A DNA stretch of 64,000 nucleotides from Streptomyces chartreusis (GCF_008704715.1 NZ_CP023689.1:6820001-6884000); one strand, 5' to 3'. Positions 33,835 through 43,252 are shown, counted from the first letter of the stretch. Numbers and translations: made by a program. Notes: a model not told the origin generated them from the letters alone.

Positions 33835-34329
33835 GTGACGACACGTGGAGTTCTGTACGTGCACTCCGCGCCGCGCGCGCTGTGCCCGCACGTCGAGTGG
33901 GCCGTCGCCGGGGTGCTCGGCACGCGCGTCAACCTCGACTGGATCCGGCAGCCCGCCGCGCCCGGCACCTGGCGCTCGGAGTTCTCCTGGCAGGCCGAGG
34001 CGGGCACCGCCTCCAAGCTTGCCTCCGCCCTGCGCGGCTGGCACCTGCTGCGCTTCGAGGTCACGGCCGAGCCCTGCCCCACCGCCGAGGGCGAGCGCTA
34101 CAGCTGCACGCCCGAACTCGGCATCTTCCACGCCGTGACCGGCATCCACGGCGACATCCTCATCCCGGAGGACCGCCTGCGTGCCGCCCTCGCCCGCTCC
34201 CAGCGCGACGAGACGGACCTGGAGGCCGAGATCGCCAAGCTCCTCGGCAAGCCGTGGGACGACGAGTTGGAGCCCTTCAGATACGCGGGTGAGGGCGCGC
34301 CGGTGCGCTGGTTGCACCAAGTGGTCTGA
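33835..34329 (+). CDS. DUF3145 family protein
   Basis: 164 aa, the standard length. It begins MTTRGVLYVHSAPRALCPHVEWAV and contains WIRQPAAPGTWRSEFSWQ and GIFHAVTGIHGDILIPEDRL, the pattern of the actinobacterial DUF3145 family. Function is unknown. In streptomycetes this gene is regularly found next to the fatty acid synthase genes, as here (fabF on the other side of a terminator). GTG 33835 follows GGAGGTCC. The 255-bp gap before it holds promoter-like TTGACG (near 33710) and nothing else recognised. Confidence 0.85.
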   Translation: MTTRGVLYVHSAPRALCPHVEWAVAGVLGTRVNLDWIRQPAAPGTWRSEFSWQAEAGTASKLASALRGWHLLRFEVTAEPCPTAEGERYSCTPELGIFHAVTGIHGDILIPEDRLRAALARSQRDETDLEAEIAKLLGKPWDDELEPFRYAGEGAPVRWLHQVV

Positions 34330-34340
34330 GTCCTGGACAT

Positions 34341-34378
34341 GTGAAGGGCCCCCACCTCGAGAGGTGGGGGCCCTTCAC
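34341..34378. terminator. Bidirectional terminator between DUF3145 gene and fabF
   Basis: An 18-bp perfect stem: GTGAAGGGCCCCCACCTC (34341-34358) with its complement at 34361-34378 around GA. The centre CTCGAGAG is itself self-complementary. It separates two convergent transcripts. Confidence 0.88.
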
Positions 34379-34395
34379 GTACGTACAGAGGTCGC

Positions 34396-35667
34396 TCAGA
34401 CCGTCCGGAACGCCAGCACCACGTTGTGCCCGCCGAAGCCGAACGAGTCGTTCAGCGCGGCGATGCGGCCCTCCACGGGCAGCTTGCGGGCCTCGCCACG
34501 GACGACGTCGGCGTTCGCCTCGGCCTCCGGGTCCAGGTTCTCGACGTTGATGGTCGGCGGAGCCACCCGGTGGTACAGCGCGAGCACCGTCGCCACGGTC
34601 TCCACACCACCGGCGCCGCCCAGCAGATGCCCCGTCATCGACTTGGTGGCCGACACGGCCATGTGGTCGGCGTCGTCACCGAACACCTTCCGCAGCGCCT
34701 TCAGCTCGGCGATGTCACCGGCCGGCGTCGACGTCGCGTGCGCGTTGACGTGCACGATCTCCGCCGGGTCCAGGTCGTTGCGCTCCAGCAGGTTCTGCAG
34801 GGCCTGCGAGATGCCCCGCCCCTCCGGCTCCGGTTGCACGATGTCGTGCGCGTCGGCGGAGATGCCCTGCCCGACCGCCTCGGCGTACACCCGGGCCCCG
34901 CGCTTCGCGGCATGCTCGGCGGACTCCAGGACGACCACGCCGGCGCCCTCACCGAGGACGAAGCCGTCGCGGGCGACGTCGTAGGGACGCGACGCGCCCT
35001 GCGGGTCGTCGTTGTTCTTGGACATCGCCATCATGTTGCCGAACGCGGCGATCGGCAGCGGGTGGATCGCCGCCTCCGTGCCACCCGCGACGACGATGTC
35101 GGCGCGGCCGGTGCGGATCATCTCGATGGCGTAGCCGATGGCCTCGGCGCCCGAGGCGCACGCGGAGACCGGCGTGTGCACGCCCGCACGGGCGCCCACG
35201 GCCAGACCCACGTTCGCGGAGGGGCTGTTCGGCATCAGCATGGGGACGGTGTGCGGCGAGACACGGCGAACGCCCTTGTCCTTGAGCACGTCGTACTGGT
35301 CGAGCAGGGTCGTCACGCCACCGATGCCGGAGGCGATGACGGCACCGAGGCGGTCGGGGTCGACCTTCGGGTCCTCACCGGCCTTGGCCTCGAAACCGGC
35401 GTCGGCCCAGGCCTCCTTGGCCGCGATCAGCGCGAACTGCGCCGAGCGGTCCAGGCGGCGGGCCTGCGGCCGCGGGATGACCTCGGTCGGCTCCACGGCG
35501 ACCGGCGCGGCGATGCGGACCGCCTGCTCGGCGGCCCATTCCTGCTCCAGGGGCTTGACGCCGGACTTGCCGGCGATCAGGCCCTCCCAGGTAGAGGCTG
35601 CGTCGCCACCCAGCGGTGTGGTTGCGCCGATACCGGTGACGACCACGGTGCGATTGGTCGAGCTCAC
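34396..35667 (-). CDS. fabF: Beta-ketoacyl-ACP synthase II (FabF)
   Basis: 423 aa. Condensing enzyme that elongates fatty acids by joining acyl chains to malonyl-ACP. The catalytic triad is visible: C170 in VSACASGAEA, His in VNAHATSTPAGD, His in MTGHLLGGAGG. GTG 35667 follows GGAGAAAG. It is the last gene of fabD-fabH-acpP-fabF, the primary type II fatty acid synthase operon. No chain-length factor partner is present, so it is not a polyketide KS-alpha. Confidence 0.95.
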   Translation of the reverse strand: MSSTNRTVVVTGIGATTPLGGDAASTWEGLIAGKSGVKPLEQEWAAEQAVRIAAPVAVEPTEVIPRPQARRLDRSAQFALIAAKEAWADAGFEAKAGEDPKVDPDRLGAVIASGIGGVTTLLDQYDVLKDKGVRRVSPHTVPMLMPNSPSANVGLAVGARAGVHTPVSACASGAEAIGYAIEMIRTGRADIVVAGGTEAAIHPLPIAAFGNMMAMSKNNDDPQGASRPYDVARDGFVLGEGAGVVVLESAEHAAKRGARVYAEAVGQGISADAHDIVQPEPEGRGISQALQNLLERNDLDPAEIVHVNAHATSTPAGDIAELKALRKVFGDDADHMAVSATKSMTGHLLGGAGGVETVATVLALYHRVAPPTINVENLDPEAEANADVVRGEARKLPVEGRIAALNDSFGFGGHNVVLAFRTV

Positions 35668-35752
35668 GGGAATTCTTTCTCCAACGGATACGAGGATTCA
35701 GCGGCGCCACCGCCGGGTGGCGGGGCAGGCAGCCCCAGGGTGGATCGGAGGA

Positions 35753-36001
35753 TCAGCCCTGGTGCTTGAGGATGTAGTCGGTCGCGTCGCCCACGGTCTT
35801 GAGGTTCTTGACGTCCTCGTCCGGGATCTTGACGTCGAAGCGCTCTTCGGCGGCGACGACGACCTCGACCATGGACAGCGAGTCGACGTCCAGGTCGTCG
35901 GTGAAGGACTTGTCCAGCTGGACGTCCTCAACCGGGATGCCGGCGATCTCGTTCACGATGTCGGCGAGACCGGCGACGATCTCTTCCTGAGTGGCGGCCA
36001 T
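35753..36001 (-). CDS. acpP: Acyl carrier protein
   Basis: 82 aa, strongly acidic four-helix carrier. The 4'-phosphopantetheine attachment serine is S41 in DVDSLSMVEVV. It carries growing acyl chains for FabD, FabH and FabF, between whose genes it lies. ATG 36001 with upstream AAGGAGCGCC. A 102-bp gap before it may give extra expression or processing. Confidence 0.95.
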   Translation of the reverse strand: MAATQEEIVAGLADIVNEIAGIPVEDVQLDKSFTDDLDVDSLSMVEVVVAAEERFDVKIPDEDVKNLKTVGDATDYILKHQG

Positions 36002-36103
36002 CTTGGCGCTCCTTCGTAGATATCTCAGAGGGTTTGGCGTCCGCCGCGTGAGCGGCAGGTGGTGCGTTTCCCGTGCCGGCTCACATGATCCGGCACGGAG
36101 TGC

Positions 36104-37105
36104 CTAGGGGAGAGTAACGACCGTCGCGGCGTATACGAGACCCGCCCCGAATCCGATGACGAGCGCGGTGTCGCCGCTCTTCGCCTCGCCGGTCGCCAGG
36201 AGCCGCTCCATCGCGAGCGGGATCGAGGCGGCCGAGGTGTTGCCGGTGGTGCGCACGTCACGGGCGACCGTGACGTGTTCCGGCAGCTTGAGTGTCTTCA
36301 CCATCGAGTCGATGATCCGCTCGTTGGCCTGGTGCGGGATGAAGACGTCCAGGTCGTCCGAGGTGATCCCGGCCGCGTCCAGCGCCTGCTGGGCGACCTT
36401 CGCCATCTCGAACACGGCCCAGCGGAAGACCGCCTGGCCCTCCTGCGTGATCGCGGGGAACTTGTCGACCTCGCCGGCGCGGTAGTCCGTCCACGGCACG
36501 GTCTGCTTGATCGTCTCGGACTTGTCGCCCTCGGAGCCCCAGACGGTCGGGCCGATGGCGGGCTCCTTGGCGGGGCCCACGACGACCGCCCCGGCGCCGT
36601 CGCCGAACAGGAAGGCCGTCGCACGGTCCTCCAGGTCGGTGAGGTCGGACAGCCGCTCGACGCCGATGACCAGGACGTACTCGGCGGAACCCTCGACGAT
36701 CATGCCCTTGGCGAGGGTGAGGCCGTAGCCGAAGCCCGCGCAGCCGGCCGAGATGTCGAAGGCGGCGGCCTTGTTCGTGCCGAGCTTGTCGGCGATCTCG
36801 GTGGCGACGGCCGGGGTCTGCTTGAAGTGCGAGACGGTCGAGACGATCACGCCGCCGATCTGCTCGGCGGAGATCCCGGCGTCGGCGATGGCCTTGCCGG
36901 ACGCCTCGATCGACATCGCGGCGACGGTCTCCTCGTCGCTCGCCCAGTGCCGCGTCTCGATGCCGGAGCGCGAACGGATCCACTCGTCGGACGAGTCGAT
37001 CTTCTCCAGGATCACCTCGTTGGGCACCACACGCGTGGGCCGGTAACCGCCCACGCCGAGGATGCGCGCGTACGGGGCGCCCTTGCTGGGCTTCAGCTTC
37101 GCCAT
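36104..37105 (-). CDS. fabH: Beta-ketoacyl-ACP synthase III (FabH)
   Basis: 333 aa. It starts chain formation by condensing acyl-CoA primers (branched primers in Streptomyces) with malonyl-ACP. Catalytic residues: C122 in DISAGCAGFGYG, His in FIPHQANERI, Asn in RTTGNTSAASIP. The gene follows fabD after 15 nt. In actinomycetes its primer specificity sets the iso/anteiso fatty acid pattern. Confidence 0.95.
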   Translation of the reverse strand: MAKLKPSKGAPYARILGVGGYRPTRVVPNEVILEKIDSSDEWIRSRSGIETRHWASDEETVAAMSIEASGKAIADAGISAEQIGGVIVSTVSHFKQTPAVATEIADKLGTNKAAAFDISAGCAGFGYGLTLAKGMIVEGSAEYVLVIGVERLSDLTDLEDRATAFLFGDGAGAVVVGPAKEPAIGPTVWGSEGDKSETIKQTVPWTDYRAGEVDKFPAITQEGQAVFRWAVFEMAKVAQQALDAAGITSDDLDVFIPHQANERIIDSMVKTLKLPEHVTVARDVRTTGNTSAASIPLAMERLLATGEAKSGDTALVIGFGAGLVYAATVVTLP

Positions 37106-37120
37106 GCTCCGGGCTCCTTG

Positions 37121-38062
37121 TCAGGCGTGCTCTGCGATGAGCTCGCGAGCAGCGTCCAGGTCGTCGGGGGTCTTGAGAGCCAGGGTCTTCACACCCGGCA
37201 GCGCGCGCTTGGCCAGACCGGTCAGCGTGCCGCCCGGGCACGCCTCGATCAGGGCCGTGACGCCGAGCTCCTTGAAGGTCTCCATGCACAGGTCCCAGCG
37301 GACCGGGTTGGCGACCTGCCCGACGAGCCGCTCCAGCACCTCGGCGCCGGTGGCGACCGTGTGGCCGTCCTTGTTGGAGACGTAGGTGACCTTGGGGTCG
37401 CCGGGGACGAGCTCCTTGGCCGCCTCGGCCAGCTTGTCGACGGCCGGGCCCATGTGGTGCGTGTGGAACGCGCCGGCGACCTTCAGCGGGACGACCTTGC
37501 GCACGCCCTCCGGCTTGTCCTCGTTCAGCGCGGCGAGCTGCTCCATGGTGCCCGCGGCCACGATCTGGCCGGCGCCGTTCATGTTCGCCGGGGTCAGGCC
37601 CAGCTTCTCCAGGTGCGCGACGCTGACCTCGGGGTCGCCGCCGAGCAGCGCCGACATGCCGGTCTCGGTGATCGCGGCGGCCTCGGCCATGGCCAGGCCC
37701 CGCTTGCGCACGAGGGCCAGCGCGGCGGTGTCGTCGAGGACGCCCGCGTAGGCGGCCGCGGTGATCTCACCGACGCTGTGGCCGGCGACGGCACCGGGAG
37801 CGCCCGCCGCGTCAGCGGCAAATGGGTAGGCACCGAGTGCCGCGGCGGACAGGATGCCGGCCGCGACAAGCAGCGGCTGCGCCACGGCGGTGTCCCGGAT
37901 GGCGTCGGCGTCGGCCTGCGTCCCGTAGTGGGCGAGGTCCAGTCCGATGGCGTCCGACCAGGCACCGAGGCGGTCGGCGGCACCGGGCAGTTCGAGCCAG
38001 GGGGTCAGGAAGCCGGGCGTCTGGGCGCCCTGGCCGGGAGCGACGAGTACGAGCACTCTCAC
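37121..38062 (-). CDS. fabD: Malonyl-CoA:ACP acyltransferase (FabD)
   Basis: 313 aa. It loads malonyl groups from CoA onto AcpP, and in streptomycetes also serves type II polyketide synthases. The motif APGQGAQTPG is at the N-terminus, the nucleophile is S96 in AGHSVGE, and the partner His is in GAFHTHHM. GTG 38062 is the first codon of the operon's first gene; a leader with a small hairpin (ACGGGC/GCCCGT, 38077-38094) precedes it. Confidence 0.95.
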   Translation of the reverse strand: MRVLVLVAPGQGAQTPGFLTPWLELPGAADRLGAWSDAIGLDLAHYGTQADADAIRDTAVAQPLLVAAGILSAAALGAYPFAADAAGAPGAVAGHSVGEITAAAYAGVLDDTAALALVRKRGLAMAEAAAITETGMSALLGGDPEVSVAHLEKLGLTPANMNGAGQIVAAGTMEQLAALNEDKPEGVRKVVPLKVAGAFHTHHMGPAVDKLAEAAKELVPGDPKVTYVSNKDGHTVATGAEVLERLVGQVANPVRWDLCMETFKELGVTALIEACPGGTLTGLAKRALPGVKTLALKTPDDLDAARELIAEHA

Positions 38063-38122
38063 ACTCTCTCTTGGGGACGGGCAGCGCCGCCCGTGGGGAC
38101 AAGGACGAAGAACACGAGGGGG

Positions 38123-38143
38123 TTTTGTGGGGCCCCGACAAAA
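38123..38143. promoter_or_regulatory. Inverted repeat between fasR and fabD (operator or terminator)
   Basis: TTTTGT-GGGG (38123-38132) is mirrored by CCCC-ACAAAA (38133-38143, with one extra G). It lies 3 bp beyond the fasR stop codon and about 60 bp before the fabD start. It may be the site where FasR binds to activate the fab operon, or a weak terminator of fasR. The symmetric T/A arms fit an operator better than a terminator. Confidence 0.5.
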
Positions 38144-38145
38144 GC

Positions 38146-39351
38146 CTAGAGCTGGAGATCGCCGTCGGCCAGACGCCCCAGGATCAGCGCGATCCGCAGA
38201 GTGAACGCGGAGCGTACATCGGACGGCGACCAGCCGGTGACGTCAGTCACACGTCGAAGCCGGTAGCGCACGGTGTTGGGATGCACGAACAGCATCCGCG
38301 CCGCGCCCTCCAGACTGCTCGCCTGTTCGAGATAGACGGAGAGCGTCTCCAGCAGAGCGGAGCCGGCTTCCTCGAGCGGTCTGTAGATCTCCTCCACCAA
38401 CTGCTCGCGCGCACTGGGATCGCCCGCGATGGCACGCTCCGGGAGCAGATCGTCGGCGAGCACCGGCCGCGGGGCGTCCTGCCAGGCGGAACACGCCTTC
38501 AGCCCGGCCGCCGCGGCCTGCGCGGACCGCGTCGCGGCCAGCAGATCCGGTACGACGGGGCCCGCGACCACGGGTCCTGCGGCATACGGCCCGATCAGCG
38601 ACTTGGCCACGGCGAGCGGGCTGTCGCTGCCGCCCGCGATCACCACCAGCCGGTCCCCGAGCACCCCGGTCAGCACCTGGAGCTTCGCGTGCCGGGCGGC
38701 CCGCCGGATGGCCTCCACGGTCAGCTCGCTGTCCCCGTCGGGCGCCGTCCCGAGCACCACGCACACATGCTCCGGCGAGTTCCAGCCGAGCGCCGCGGCC
38801 CGCGACACGGCACCCTCGTCGGCCTCGCCGCTGAGGACGGCGTTGACCACGAGCGACTCCAGGCGGGCGTCCCAGGCACCGCGTGCCTCGGCGGCCTGGG
38901 CGTAGACCTGGGCGGTGGCGAAGGCGATCTCCCGGGCGTAGACGAGCAGCGCCTCGCGCAGCACGCTCTCGTCGCCGGGAGCGGCGACCTCGTCGATCGC
39001 CGACTCCATGACCTCGATGGTCGTGCGCACCATCTCCACGGTCTGGCGCAGCGTGATGGCGCGGGTCAGTTCGCGCGGGGCGGTCCCGAAGACGTCGGTG
39101 GAGATCGCCTGCGGCGCGTCGGGATGCCGGAACCACTCGGTGAAGGCGGCGATACCCGCCTGGGCGACGAGCCCGATCCAGGAACGGTTCTCCGGGGGCA
39201 TGGCCCGGTACCACGGCAGCGTCTCGTCCATCCGCGCGATGGCCTGCGCGGCGAGGGAACCGGAGGACTTCTCCAGCCGCTTCAGGGTCGCGGAGTGGTC
39301 ATGGGCGTCGTGCGCGGCGGCGGGGGAATTTCGGGCTTCGGGTTCGGGCAC
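38146..39351 (-). CDS. fasR: FasR, PucR-type regulator of fatty acid synthesis genes
   Basis: 401 aa. The C-terminal PucR-type helix-turn-helix reads SLEGAARMLFVHPNTVRYRL-RRV (about residues 350-375). The middle is a GGDEF-like/CdaR domain (LESLVVNAVLSGEADEG, VVIAGGSDSPLAVAKS). In S. coelicolor the orthologous gene directly upstream of fabD activates the fabD-fabH-acpP-fabF operon, and the same arrangement occurs here, so the name rests on family plus context. GTG 39351 has no clear ribosome site. It is divergent from the pirin gene. Confidence 0.88.
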   Translation of the reverse strand: MPEPEARNSPAAAHDAHDHSATLKRLEKSSGSLAAQAIARMDETLPWYRAMPPENRSWIGLVAQAGIAAFTEWFRHPDAPQAISTDVFGTAPRELTRAITLRQTVEMVRTTIEVMESAIDEVAAPGDESVLREALLVYAREIAFATAQVYAQAAEARGAWDARLESLVVNAVLSGEADEGAVSRAAALGWNSPEHVCVVLGTAPDGDSELTVEAIRRAARHAKLQVLTGVLGDRLVVIAGGSDSPLAVAKSLIGPYAAGPVVAGPVVPDLLAATRSAQAAAAGLKACSAWQDAPRPVLADDLLPERAIAGDPSAREQLVEEIYRPLEEAGSALLETLSVYLEQASSLEGAARMLFVHPNTVRYRLRRVTDVTGWSPSDVRSAFTLRIALILGRLADGDLQL

Positions 39352-39437
39352 GGGGACAAGACTGCCTTATCCGGACGCGAGTGCGTGCCGGAGGGTCGCG
39401 GGTGAGCCTTTCCCGGTGCGGCTACGGTGGTGCCGTG

Positions 39438-40091
39438 ATGGATGTACGGCGCGCCGCGGAGCGCTATCCGGGAGGGGATCCGGCCTCGGGCATCGAGTCG
39501 CGCCACGCCTTCTCCTTCGGCCCGCACTACGACCCCGACAACCTCCGCTTCGGCGTGCTGATCGCCTGCAACGAGGAGCGGCTCGCGCCCGGCGCCGGCT
39601 TCGACGAGCACCCGCACAGCCACACCGAGATCGTCACCTGGGTCGTCGAGGGCGAGCTCACCCACCGCGACTCCACCGGCCACGAGACCCGGGTCGGCCC
39701 CGGCGACGTCCAGCGGCTCAGCTCGGCGGGCGGCGTACGGCACGTCGAGCGCAACGACGCCGACGTGCCCCTGACCTTCGTCCAGACCTGGCTGGCCCCG
39801 CTCTCGCCGGGCGGCGACCCCGCGTACGAGATCGTCCACGGCATCGCCGACTCCACGCCGTACGCCGTGCCGGAGGCGGGCGCCATGCTCCATGTGCGCC
39901 GACTGGGCGCGGGCGAGCGGACGGCCGTACCCGACGGGGCGTATCTGTATGTGCATGTCGTGCGCGGCGCGGTGCGGCTGGACGGCGAGGAGCTGGGCGC
40001 CGGGGACGCGGCCCGCATCACGGACGCCAAGGACGTGGAGGCCGTGGGGGTGAGCGCGGCGGAGCTGCTGATGTGGGAGATGGCCGGCTAG
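39438..40091 (+). CDS. Pirin-family cupin protein
   Basis: 217 aa, two cupin halves. Metal-binding motif FDEHPHSHTEIVTWVVEGEL (His-x-His and Glu) and RHVERNDADVPLTFVQTWL identify the pirin/YhhW type, some of which are quercetin dioxygenases. The C-terminal half (YLYVHVVRGAVRLDGEEL) is the degenerate second cupin. ATG 39438 or the GTG 3 nt before it lies 6-9 nt after TACGGT, so the mRNA is probably leaderless. Confidence 0.85.
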   Translation: MDVRRAAERYPGGDPASGIESRHAFSFGPHYDPDNLRFGVLIACNEERLAPGAGFDEHPHSHTEIVTWVVEGELTHRDSTGHETRVGPGDVQRLSSAGGVRHVERNDADVPLTFVQTWLAPLSPGGDPAYEIVHGIADSTPYAVPEAGAMLHVRRLGAGERTAVPDGAYLYVHVVRGAVRLDGEELGAGDAARITDAKDVEAVGVSAAELLMWEMAG

Positions 40092-40174
40092 CGGGTGATG
40101 TTCGAGATGCCCGATCGGTCGGGGCATCGTCAAATGGAGGTCTCGAACCCGCCCGGCAGAGAAGAGCCGAGCCC

Positions 40175-42430
40175 ATGGCAAGACGCAAGGCCGAAGGGGG
40201 ACGGGGCGACGCCCCGAAAAGTGGGGGACTGCGACGGCTCGGTGAGTGGTGCGCCCACCACTTCGTGATCGTGATCGTCGCCTGGGTCGTGGCGCTCGGC
40301 GTGCTCCAGGCTCTCAACCACATCCACGGCGGGGAGTACTCGGACAACTTCGCCCTTTCAGACGTGCAGTCCGAGAAGGGCCTGGACGTCCTCAAGGAGC
40401 ACGATCCGCAGGCCGGCGGCTACAGCAGCCAGATCGTCATGCACGACGCGGACAAGCCCCTGACCTCGTTCGGCTCACAGATGTCGACCACCGTCGCCGA
40501 CCTCCAGAAGCTGCCGCACGTGCTGAGCGTGCAGAACCCGCTGGAGGCCACCTCCTCCAAGGTCGGGCCGCTGTCCTCGGACGGGAAGACCGGCTACATC
40601 ACCATCCGCTTCGACGAACAGCCCTCCCTCCTCGGCGACAGCTACCTGAACGGCGTCGACAACGCCGTGGAGCCGCTCAGACAGGCCGGCGTCGACGTCG
40701 AGTACGGCGGATCGCTGGGCGAGCTGGAGCGGCCCGCCGGCAACGACCGGATCAGCGAGGCGATCGGGTTCGGCGTCGCCATCGTCGTCCTGCTGATCGG
40801 CTTCGGCAGCCTGATCGCCGCCTTCCTGCCGCTGATCTCCGCCCTGATCGCGGTGGTCGGTGGACTGGCCTGCCTCGGGCTGCTCGCCATCGCGTTCACC
40901 TTCGCCACCGTCTCGCCCACCCTGGCCACGATGATCGGCCTCGGTGTCGGCATCGACTACGCCCTCTTCCTGCTCACCCGGCACCGGCAGAACCTGATGG
41001 ACGGCGCCGATCCGGTGCGCGCCGCCGGACACGCCGCCGCCACCAGCGGACGCGCGGTCCTGGTCTCCGGCACCACGGTGATCGTCGCCCTGATGGGCCT
41101 GTGGGTGTCCGGTGTCAGCTTCATCGGCCTGCTCGGCGTCGCCGCGGCCGTCACGGTCGTCTCCGCCGTCCTGGGCGCGCTGACCCTGGTCCCGGCCCTG
41201 CTGGGGCTGGTCGGCCGCAACATCGACCGCTGGCACGTGCGCAGGCCCATCGCCGAGACCGAGGCCGGAGGCGACATCTCGCAGGGGACCTGGCACCGCT
41301 ATGCCAAGCGCGTGGAGCACCATCCGTGGCGGTATCTGTCCGCCGGCGTGGTCACCGTCGCGGTGCTGGCCATCCCCGTCTTCTCGATCCAGCTCGGTCA
41401 CATCGGCGACGGCGCCGACCCCACGTCCTTCACCGACCGGCGGGCCTTCGACCTGATGACGGACGCCTTCGGCGCGGGCTCCAACGGGCCGCTCACCGTT
41501 GTCGTGGACCAGACGAACGTACCGGACTCGCAGCGCTCCGACCTGGCCTCGAAGACCCAGCAGGCCCTGAACGACGCGTCCGGCACCTCCTTCGTCAGCC
41601 CCCTGCAGCCGACCCAGGACGGCGACGTCCTGGTCGGCACGGTCTACTCGTCGGTGTCCCCGCAGAACAAGGACACCACCAACCTCGTCAACCGCCTCTA
41701 CGACCACACGCTCCCCGACGCGGCGTCCGGCACCGACGCCAAGGGCTATGTCACCGGGACCACGGCCGCCCAGGTCGACTTCCGCAACATCGTCGCGCAG
41801 CGGCTGCCCCTGATCATCCTCGTCGTGGTCGGCCTCGCCTTCCTGATCGTCCTCGCGGTCTTCCGCGGCCTGCTGGTCGCCGTGAAGGCGGCCGTCCTCA
41901 ACGTCCTGTCGATCGCGGCCTCGTACGGCGTCGTGGTCGCCGTCTTCCAGTGGGGCTGGGGCGGGCCGGCGCTGGGCGTGCACGGCAAGGTGCCCATCGA
42001 GAGCTATGTGCCGATGATGATGTTCGCGATTATCTTCGGCCTGAGCATGGACTACGAGATCTTCCTGCTGTCCCGGGTGCACGAGGCGTGGCGGCGCACC
42101 GGGGACGCCAAGGACTCGGTCGCGCACGCGCTGGAGATCACCGCGCGTGTGATCACCTGCGCGGCGCTGATCATGGTGAGCGTGTTCGCGGCCTTCATCA
42201 TCAGCGACAACATCGTCGTCAAGATGCTGGGCCTGGGGCTCGCCGTCAGTGTGCTCATCGACGCGACGGTGGTCCGGCTGCTCATGGTGCCCGCAGTGAT
42301 GACGCTGCTGGGCGAGCACGCCTGGTGGACACCCCGCTGGCTGGACAGGATCCTGCCGCACATCGACACCGAGGGCGCGGGCGAGCAACTCGGCGCCCTG
42401 CCGGAGCCCGGGTCGCCCAAGGACAAGTGA
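40175..42430 (+). CDS. MMPL/RND family membrane transporter
   Basis: 751 aa with 12 predicted helices in two halves, each with a large external loop: the classical MMPL layout. Helix 4 region GLGVGIDYALFLLTRHRQNL and the second-half FGLSMDYEIFLLSRVHEAW carry the paired Asp-Tyr motifs of the proton relay. Such proteins export lipids, siderophores or antibiotics. ATG 40175 is the first start with normal codon bias; the much longer open frame to 39008 crosses the pirin gene and is not used. It converges on a serine hydrolase gene 6 nt away. Confidence 0.9.
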   Translation: MARRKAEGGRGDAPKSGGLRRLGEWCAHHFVIVIVAWVVALGVLQALNHIHGGEYSDNFALSDVQSEKGLDVLKEHDPQAGGYSSQIVMHDADKPLTSFGSQMSTTVADLQKLPHVLSVQNPLEATSSKVGPLSSDGKTGYITIRFDEQPSLLGDSYLNGVDNAVEPLRQAGVDVEYGGSLGELERPAGNDRISEAIGFGVAIVVLLIGFGSLIAAFLPLISALIAVVGGLACLGLLAIAFTFATVSPTLATMIGLGVGIDYALFLLTRHRQNLMDGADPVRAAGHAAATSGRAVLVSGTTVIVALMGLWVSGVSFIGLLGVAAAVTVVSAVLGALTLVPALLGLVGRNIDRWHVRRPIAETEAGGDISQGTWHRYAKRVEHHPWRYLSAGVVTVAVLAIPVFSIQLGHIGDGADPTSFTDRRAFDLMTDAFGAGSNGPLTVVVDQTNVPDSQRSDLASKTQQALNDASGTSFVSPLQPTQDGDVLVGTVYSSVSPQNKDTTNLVNRLYDHTLPDAASGTDAKGYVTGTTAAQVDFRNIVAQRLPLIILVVVGLAFLIVLAVFRGLLVAVKAAVLNVLSIAASYGVVVAVFQWGWGGPALGVHGKVPIESYVPMMMFAIIFGLSMDYEIFLLSRVHEAWRRTGDAKDSVAHALEITARVITCAALIMVSVFAAFIISDNIVVKMLGLGLAVSVLIDATVVRLLMVPAVMTLLGEHAWWTPRWLDRILPHIDTEGAGEQLGALPEPGSPKDK

Positions 42431-42436
42431 CCGGGC

Positions 42437-43252
42437 CTACAGCCCCGCGAGCACCGCGTCCGTGAACGGCGGCCACACCTCGACGGCCCACGGCCCGAAC
42501 GCCCGGTCCGTCAGCGCGACGCAGGCCGCGCCCGCCTCGGGGTCGAACCACAGGAACGTACCCGACTGCCCGAAGTGCCCGAAGGTGCGCGGCGAGGACG
42601 AGGCGCCCGTCCAGTGCGGGGACTTGCCGTCGCGGATCTCGAAGCCGAGGCCCCAGTCGTTGGGGTTCTGGTGTCCGTACCCCGGCAGGACGCCCTTCGT
42701 CCCCGGGTACTGCACCGTCATCGCCTCGGCGACCGTGCGCGGGTCCAGCAGCCGGGGCGCCTGCACCTCGGCCGCGAACCGCAGCAGGTCCTCGACGCTC
42801 GACACGCCGTCCTTGGCCGGGGAGCCCTCCAGGGAGGTGGCCGTCATGCCCAGCGGCTCCAGCACCGCCTGCCGCAGATACTCCGCGAACGGGATGTCCG
42901 TCGCCTTGGCCACATGGTCCCCGAGCTGCTCGAACCCGGCGTTGGAGTACAGCCGGCGCTCCCCGGGCGGGGCCGTCACCCGGTGCTCGTCGAAGGCCAG
43001 CCCCGAGGTGTGCGCGAGCAGGTGCCGCACCGTCGACCCCGCGGGCCCGGCCGGTTCGTCGAGCTCGACCGCGCCCTCCTCGTAGGCGACGAGCACCGCG
43101 TACGCGGCCAGCGGCTTGGTGACCGAGGCCAGCGGGAAGCGGTGCCCGACGGGACCGTGCGTACCCACGACCGTGCCGTCCGCGCGTACGACACCCGCCG
43201 CCGCGGTGGGCACGGGCCAGTTCTCGATCAGTGCGAGGCTCTGCAAGGACAT
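42437..43252 (-). CDS. Serine hydrolase, class C beta-lactamase/EstB type
   Basis: 271 aa, no signal peptide. S43-x-x-K46 (ASVTKPL), Y-S-N (RLYSNAGF) and a C-terminal HFGQSGTF are present, i.e. all three active-site elements of penicillin-recognising enzymes. It is shorter than the paralogue at 20120. It follows the acetyltransferase gene after 19 nt on the same strand and is probably cotranscribed with it. It could be an esterase or D-amino-acid peptidase. Confidence 0.86.
   Translation of the reverse strand: MSLQSLALIENWPVPTAAAGVVRADGTVVGTHGPVGHRFPLASVTKPLAAYAVLVAYEEGAVELDEPAGPAGSTVRHLLAHTSGLAFDEHRVTAPPGERRLYSNAGFEQLGDHVAKATDIPFAEYLRQAVLEPLGMTATSLEGSPAKDGVSSVEDLLRFAAEVQAPRLLDPRTVAEAMTVQYPGTKGVLPGYGHQNPNDWGLGFEIRDGKSPHWTGASSSPRTFGHFGQSGTFLWFDPEAGAACVALTDRAFGPWAVEVWPPFTDAVLAGL

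Noticed and set aside
34396..38062. KS, ACP and acyltransferase genes as a polyketide cluster
   Set aside because: FabD, FabH, AcpP and FabF in this order under FasR is the primary fatty acid synthase; no chain-length factor, ketoreductase, cyclase or tailoring gene is present.
39008..40174. In-frame extension of the MMPL gene by almost 390 codons
   Set aside because: It runs antisense to fasR and across the pirin gene and gives low-complexity Arg-rich residues; codon bias becomes normal only from ATG 40175.
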